Origin: Raphanus sativus
Lineage: Eukaryota; Streptophyta; Magnoliopsida; Brassicales; Brassicaceae
NCBI RefSeq assembly: GCF_000801105.2
Contig: NC_079519.1
Span: 14,367,547-14,431,546 of the forward strand
Length of the DNA stretch: 64,000 bases
Reading direction: 5' to 3'
Part shown: piece after piece, positions 63,146-64,000 of the stretch
Layout of the letters: the number at the start of each line of letters is the position of its first letter
How positions within the stretch are numbered: position 1 is the first letter of the stretch
The notes under the pieces: model-generated
Database searches by the model: none
What the model saw: the letters and a program-made list of their open reading frames with translations, nothing else
What the model was told of the DNA's origin: nothing
Made by a program: the position numbers and the translations under genes

Positions 63146-64000
63146 TGATATACCTTGGATTTTACCTGTTTTTAACCATGGTATACAAGTGTTTTATTAT
63201 ATATTTAATATGTTTTCTAGCCTGTTAGGTATGTTGGTTCAGGAGCGTTTTGTGATAAAGTGATGTTTTGGATCATTTTGGAGTACAAGAGATGATACAC
63301 CCGAGTTGACCATTCAAGACCAAGTCGGAAGTCAACATTGCGATTGATGTAGCTGAGAAGATCCGCGTACTAGAAGATTATAATCGATCGATACACATCA
63401 GTGTTGTCGATTGATATCGAGGACGAAATGGTTTAGCCGACTACTTCACCAATACTTCACCAAGTTACGAGATTGCCCCTGACGAGTTTTTAAACTAATG
63501 GAAATGCTTAAATATTCCTGCTAAGTGTTTTTGACGGCAAACAACCAACCTTCAAGCTTCAAAGTTACCACAAAGCAGAGAGTGTGAGAGAGAGACTAGA
63601 GTTTTACTTGTTTTGAGAGATTAGAGAGATTTCTCATCTCCTTTTGTATTTCTACTCTATTCTATCTATGCAATTCTTTCATCTATCTATTGTCATGAAT
63701 TGCTTAGCCATGTCTGAGTAGTCTACTTGTTAGATCTAGGGTTTAAATAGGTTTGTGGGATTAGCCCCAAACAATAATTGCTAAGTTGTGATATTCATCA
63801 AATAGATTGCATCCTAAGCTTGTTCTAGAGTAGCTAACTAGAAAATAGATCACTAGGATCTCTTATAATCTTGAATTATCTGTTTGAACTAGTATCTCCT
63901 TGGAGAAGAGCTAACCGCCCTCCTTGAGATCTAGTGTTCATTATCAGCTCGCGCCTAGGCATATCTAGAAGCCGTCGATCGATATCCCGACAAGTGAATC
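63146..64000 (+). repeat. Probable LTR of another element (Athila-like), runs off the window
   Basis: It starts TGATATACC right where the Tat-D antisense frame is cut. It is A/T-rich and non-coding, with repeated ATCGATCGATA words (63391, 63973) and a leader-like GAGAGAGA/TTAGAGAGATTT stretch. The Athila assignment rests on general resemblance only; orientation is provisional and the right end is outside the window. Confidence 0.4.

Overview
This window looks like plant heterochromatin built almost entirely from nested, decaying LTR retrotransposons of the Ty3/gypsy superfamily. I see no convincing host gene, tRNA, rRNA or CRISPR array. Four lineages can be told apart from their proteins and ends: Tat/Ogre-like (named here Tat-A to Tat-F), Athila (Athila-1 to -3), the centromere-associated chromovirus CRM, and Tekay-like chromoviruses (Tekay-1, -2). 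This mix, T-rich short introns and plant-type TATA boxes suggest a dicot, most likely a crucifer (Brassicaceae), in pericentromeric sequence. The species cannot be fixed from the sequence alone.

Layout. 1-2383: 3' part of a Tat element (Tat-B) with an antisense three-exon gene and a 537-bp LTR. 2384-9029: Tat-A on the minus strand with one LTR (8588-9029), inserted in the reverse transcriptase of Athila-1 (plus strand, 9030 to about 13958). 13959-15233: repeat-rich non-coding DNA where Athila-1 and Athila-2 converge. 15234-22770: Athila-2 (minus; gag, pol and an env-position ORF). 22771-24477: Tat-E, a gag/protease remnant. 24478-26610: Tat-C, an integrase remnant plus 3' region. 26611-29232: Tekay-2, a truncated integrase/chromodomain with a 3' LTR. 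29233-29524: a Tat 3' scrap. 29525-35900: CRM (minus), broken at its 5' LTR by Tat-F. 35901-42558: Tat-F (plus), joined at 42558 to the 3' region and LTR (44421-45926) of a different Tat family. 45927-46807: Athila-3 gag scrap. 46808-63145: Tat-D (plus), split by Tekay-1 (minus, 53072-61347), a young deletion derivative with about 2.95-kb LTRs and a perfect CTAGA target duplication. 63146-64000: start of another LTR, probably Athila-like.

How the parts work together. Each element once encoded capsid (gag), protease, reverse transcriptase, RNase H and integrase. Nearly all are now broken by stop codons (mostly C-to-T changes), frameshifts and deletions. Four features go beyond routine annotation. 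(1) The Tat 3' regions hold long arrays of tiny tandem hairpins whose stems covary and whose loops are often UNCG tetraloops. (2) Tat protease and pol are separated by a UAG in a tobamovirus-type readthrough context (CAA-UAG-CAA-UUA-CAG in Tat-F). (3) Two different Tat families carry an antisense gene downstream of pol, each with two short phase-1 introns whose splicing keeps the frame open. (4) A two-stem RNA motif near GTACGTAGGC recurs in three Tat families with base-pair-preserving changes, including a GAAA-to-UCCG loop swap.
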